In this document: one piece after another, positions 32,000-34,753 of the stretch
Layout of the letters: each line of letters begins with the position of its first letter
Position numbering within the stretch: the stretch's first letter is position 1
Assembly: GCA_964653235.1 (NCBI GenBank)
Contig: CAZZCP010000018.1
Location: 1-34,753, forward strand
Reading direction: 5' to 3'
DNA: 34,753 bases
Source: CAZZCP01 sp964653235
GTDB lineage: Bacteria > Bdellovibrionota > Bdellovibrionia > Bdellovibrionales > UBA840
Program-made: the position numbers and the translations under genes
Notes under the pieces: model-generated
What the model saw: the letters and a program-made list of their open reading frames with translations, nothing else
The model's database searches: none
Told to the model about the DNA's origin: nothing

Positions 32000-32470
32000 T
32001 TAGTTTGCAGCAAAAAGGTAATCTAATAATAAATTAAAAGTACGATGGTTCTGATCATTTCTTATAAAACCTCGATACATATCTGGAATCTGATCATTTA
32101 TTCTGTTGAGATAAGTCGCTAAGTATTGAACACTAAGTTGGAATGTTTTTACATAATCGCGAAAGGCAAAAGTAAGAAAAAATAGGTTTTTATAAGGCAA
32201 AAGTGAATGCTGATTTAAAATTCCAGAGTAGATGCTGGCATAAATTCGTATAGCTTCATTGAGTTTCTCTGATTCAGATGCTCTATCATAAGGTCTATCA
32301 AAATGTTTCATTGAATGAACTACAATAGGTTTAAAGTCTCTGATGTTTCCCAACTGCTTTGCTTCTTGATAGCGTAAAAACTGCCCAGATACTTCAAAAT
32401 GAAATTCACAAGAGCCCATCGCTTTTGAGCTCAATAGAGTTAAAAAAAGAAAAAATAAAATGAATTTCAT
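32000..32470 (-). CDS. Small secreted protein of unknown function
   Basis: The protein of about 156 residues starts with a signal peptide (MKFILFFLFLTLLSSKAMG) and a mature N-terminus SCEFHFEV. The rest is helical with many aromatic and basic residues and is unlike any family I know. ATG 32470 is chosen; a GTG at 32476 would add two residues. The mature N-terminus resembles CQLHFEV of the secreted protein at 4493-4957; beyond that I see little similarity. A complete copy of the dispersed repeat lies about 70 bp upstream. Confidence 0.65.
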   Translation of the reverse strand: MKFILFFLFLTLLSSKAMGSCEFHFEVSGQFLRYQEAKQLGNIRDFKPIVVHSMKHFDRPYDRASESEKLNEAIRIYASIYSGILNQHSLLPYKNLFFLTFAFRDYVKTFQLSVQYLATYLNRINDQIPDMYRGFIRNDQNHRTFNLLLDYLFAAN

Positions 32471-32540
32471 AGGCACCGGTTTTATCTAGTTTAATGCAGC
32501 ATGCTAATTATGAGTTTTTAGTGAGGTTGTCAATTCCAAA

Positions 32541-32711
32541 CTGCTCCCCTTTGTTTCACTTTTGGTGTTTGTCGGGATGCGATTAAGTATCTAAAATGTT
32601 TTGAGTATTCAGTCTAAGATCATTTAAGCATCGATGCATTTTCGCAAAACTAACCTAAATTATCGAAACTAGGATTTAATATTGAGAAAAAAGTGAAATA
32701 AAAGGGAGCAG
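32541..32711 (-). repeat. Dispersed 171-bp inverted-repeat element, copy 4 (complete, reverse orientation)
   Basis: Terminal inverted repeats lie at 32541-32561 and 32691-32711. Read on the minus strand it aligns gap-free with copy 3 across the 129-bp interior, sharing GAAAATGC, GAATA and AACATTTTAG. It is the most diverged copy and has lost the TCGGAC boxes; instead it has GCATCGATGC. Flanks keep the end-specific AAACTG and GCAGCT. It occupies half of the 343-bp gap between two minus-strand genes (32471-32813); the remaining AT-rich sequence holds no recognised feature. Confidence 0.9.
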
Positions 32712-32813
32712 CTAAAAATAAATATATTTTTTTCAATTCAATTTCTGCTGTGAGAAGATAAAAGGCTGAAAAAAACTCGAATAATGCTGAAAGGTTTAGC
32801 CTAAAGTAATTTA

Positions 32814-33899
32814 TTATAGATCTCTTTGACGTATAAAATCAAAGATTGAGTAGGGGGCCTTTTCTTCACATTCTTGTTCGATTTGATCAAAATTTTCATT
32901 GGTGTAAATCAAAATCAGCTCTCCTGAATCAAGTCTCTCCCATCGACTTAAACGACAACTCATGCATTGCTCTTTGGTAAAATAGTATTTCATCCTTGTG
33001 TAGTTAGGATCAGGAGGTATTTTTTTTAGTATTTGATTCATTCTACTTACTGGATCAAAAGCTTCTTCAAGCACCACTTTCCAGTTTCTAAGAAATGATC
33101 CTTCTGTTTCTGAGAGTCTTGCATTCTCACTGGAGCCAATCGAAACTTTTGATTCTTCTTGTTCTTCCTGTTTTAAATTTTGTTCTTCTGTTTTTTGATT
33201 GTGAATCAATTTTTCTAGATAAAAATCAAAAATCTTAGAAATTTTTCTTTCAACTGCTTTTCCTCCTCGATGCGTATTCCTGGATAAGTTGAGGGGAAAG
33301 GCTAAAAGAGCACAGGCTTGTACAAGGTCGCCCTGTAGAGCTAATAGATTCGTTGTATGGTAGTGCGGGAGAAGAGTATCAGGATGGCTTAAATAATGTA
33401 AAGCTTCATGAAATACAATCTGTTGAAAAAAACTTTTCTCACGCTCTTGATCTATGTTTGATTTTATCCGCCTTTTTCGTATTTCAGAAAATGAGTATAA
33501 TAGATGTACGAAACCAAAGTGTCCAATGTCGATTACATATTTATTATTCCAATACGTACCTCGACTTGCGAGACCGGCGTAGGCCAAATTTGATGTTCTC
33601 GTAAATAGATCAGGACTACAGTGTACTCGCCAGGCTCGCTCTACGAGGCGCTTTTGCATGAGCGAAGTCAGTGAAGGATTCAGGGGCTGCAAGAGACGAA
33701 TACCTTCATCAATGCTCTCTTTGATCTCATTCTTTAAACTGAGTTCAAAGCTCTCTTGACTGGGAAGTTTTTCAAGATTTATAAAATTTTCTACTCCTCT
33801 GAGCCTTTCTATATAGTCCTTAAACTGACATTGAAGTTCTATATTCATTGCAAGAATCGGCTTAGAAAATAAAAGAAAGAAAAAGAAAAAGCTGCGCAC
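32814..33899 (-). CDS. Secreted HExxH protein, putative metallopeptidase
   Basis: The 361-residue protein starts with a signal peptide (MRSFFFFFLLFSKPILA; GTG start at 33899) and contains FHEALHYL at about residue 165, an HExxH zinc-binding motif, followed by HPDTLLPHYH. A Lys/Glu-rich linker (about 235-265) precedes a C-terminal part with a CMSC pair. No specific peptidase family is recognised and the third zinc ligand is not clear, so activity is a suggestion only. The repeat lies about 100 bp downstream of its stop. Confidence 0.7.
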   Translation of the reverse strand: MRSFFFFFLLFSKPILAMNIELQCQFKDYIERLRGVENFINLEKLPSQESFELSLKNEIKESIDEGIRLLQPLNPSLTSLMQKRLVERAWRVHCSPDLFTRTSNLAYAGLASRGTYWNNKYVIDIGHFGFVHLLYSFSEIRKRRIKSNIDQEREKSFFQQIVFHEALHYLSHPDTLLPHYHTTNLLALQGDLVQACALLAFPLNLSRNTHRGGKAVERKISKIFDFYLEKLIHNQKTEEQNLKQEEQEESKVSIGSSENARLSETEGSFLRNWKVVLEEAFDPVSRMNQILKKIPPDPNYTRMKYYFTKEQCMSCRLSRWERLDSGELILIYTNENFDQIEQECEEKAPYSIFDFIRQRDL

Positions 33900-34063
33900 A
33901 TATAGATATTCTTTTTTACTTTTCTAAAAATCAATACATGCAACTTCAAATGTAAAAAGAAGCAAATTTGTCAAATCTTTAGCCAGTAATGCAATTGTAT
34001 TTTGCCCCGCTGAAAACATCCACCCTAGTTGCTAAAAAAGAGTGATGAGAAAAAAGACTATTC

Positions 34064-34732
34064 TTATTCACGGCTCCATTTCAAATAAGCTTCGCGGGCA
34101 TTTTGTTCTACTTTTTGTCTAAGATGTGGTTCTATTGCAGAGTCTTCGAGGAATCTTAGAATTTCATTGCTTGTAAAGATAATATTGGCAACATGTTTTA
34201 TATTCGCTCTTGTGAAGGCGAGTCTGAATCGAGATTAGCCTTGGCTCCAAATCATATCTCCGACGTAAAATTCTACATAATCAATCATATTGGCCCGTAT
34301 GACTCCGTATCTTTTTAAAGCCGCTCCTACCAGTGACCGCATGGGGTTGTCGGTTATATCACTGAATCTTTTCGGAAGGTACTTAAATCTTTCAATCGGT
34401 GGTAACTCACGAATTGCAGCCGTAAATTGGCCCTTTCCCAAGCCTCCTTCTGCTACTGGAGTCAAAAGGTGAGTGATAAAATCATTGTAAGTCCAGGCTT
34501 GATTGGTATGCGGGTTGATTTGTCGATAGTCTTTTAAAACTCGAACATTGTAGGTGAGGTCTGCATCTGTTCCTAAAAGTTTTAAATTGATATATATTCC
34601 GTGGTGGCCATCAGTGACATAAAACTCACCTTTCGGTGAAATCACGATAGGGATTACGTGTTTTTTAATAAGATCTTCTAAAAAGCCTTGAATGTCTTTA
34701 TTGGCTTTTTCAAACTGCTCCCTTTTATTTCA
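34064..34732 (-). pseudogene. ParB-like (ParBc_2-type) gene, 5' truncated by the repeat and interrupted
   Basis: The readable frame runs from the repeat end at 34714 through IKKHVIPIVISPKGEFYVTDGHHG, where VTDGHH is the ParB-like nuclease signature, to a TAA at 34235-34237. It continues in the same frame for 56 more protein-like codons (ending YLKWSRE) to a TAA at 34064. Coding-like sequence (QFEKANKDIQGFLEDLIKK) runs right up to the repeat with no ATG, GTG or TTG before GTG 34645, and the frame closes at a TGA inside the repeat (34730-34732). I read this as a gene cut at its 5' end by the element and broken by a nonsense or small frameshift mutation near 34235. A short protein from GTG 34645 to 34235 (136 residues) is the alternative. 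Confidence 0.65.
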
Positions 34733-34753
34733 CTTCGGACCTCTGTCCGAAAG
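34715..34753 (-). repeat. Dispersed inverted-repeat element, copy 5 (partial, cut by window edge)
   Basis: The 21-bp inverted repeat is at 34715-34735 with the AAACTG outer flank typical of the right end, followed by a TTCGGAC-CTCT-GTCCGAA palindrome (34734-34751). The reverse complement matches the right end of copies 2 and 3 closely. The copy continues past the window. Confidence 0.85.

Noticed and set aside
1..34753. CRISPR array, tRNA or rRNA genes
   Set aside because: The only repeated units are the long dispersed elements, not short regularly spaced repeats, and no cloverleaf or rRNA signature was noticed.

Overview
The window is a moderately AT-rich piece of a Gram-negative bacterial chromosome. 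Outer-membrane barrel proteins, a six-gene Alternative Complex III (act) operon, System II cytochrome c maturation genes, a FecR-domain/adenylate cyclase pair and several small secreted proteins of unknown function together suggest a delta-proteobacterial-type lineage, most likely Bdellovibrionota. That placement is an inference from gene content, not from a marker gene. No rRNA, tRNA or CRISPR array was recognised.

Layout. (1) 1-5.2 kb: an accessory-looking flank with two outer-membrane or secreted beta-barrel genes, a secreted Cys-rich protein with a mini-Smr protein, a chalcone-isomerase-like protein, a MauE/DoxX-like membrane protein and a small secreted protein. (2) 5.2-11.4 kb: a divergent pair, a FecR/Ig-like-repeat protein and a membrane adenylate cyclase with C-terminal GYF_2-like domains, then a VWA lipoprotein ending in a clear terminator. 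(3) 11.4-16.0 kb: a tightly overlapping tRNA-modification cassette (cysteine desulfurase, MnmA, MtaB) followed by a DUF5522-like small protein and a cytoplasmic metal-receptor-like protein. (4) 16-21 kb: MscS-like channel, LysR regulator divergent from dps, pentapeptide-repeat membrane protein, HPF-like ribosome factor and a Na+/dicarboxylate symporter. (5) 21-32 kb: resB and ccsA (haem attachment to apocytochromes c), then actABCDEF (quinol:cytochrome c oxidoreductase) ending in a terminator. The two blocks fit together, because ActA and ActE carry six CxxCH haem sites that need the ResB/CcsA machinery. (6) 32-34.75 kb: a second accessory flank with a small secreted protein, a secreted HExxH protein and a broken ParB-like gene.

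The most notable feature is a dispersed repeat family: five copies, three complete and each exactly 171 bp, bounded by 21-bp inverted repeats that begin CTGCTCCCTTTT. The three complete copies align without gaps although their interiors have diverged. One copy is flanked by a 10-bp direct repeat that looks like a target-site duplication and abuts a stop codon. One copy cuts off the 5' end of a ParB-like gene. Copies 2 and 4 keep a protein-like pattern of third-position changes in one frame. I infer a non-autonomous, MITE-like mobile element that may derive from coding sequence. Both window ends lie inside copies, so the window is probably a contig that broke at the repeats.

A second theme is translation initiation. 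Several genes have a sigma70-like promoter whose -10 box lies only 5-9 nt before the start codon with no Shine-Dalgarno, suggesting leaderless mRNAs, while others (dps, the pentapeptide gene, hpf, VWA) carry a strong GGAGG. One outer-membrane protein gene appears to start at ATT.
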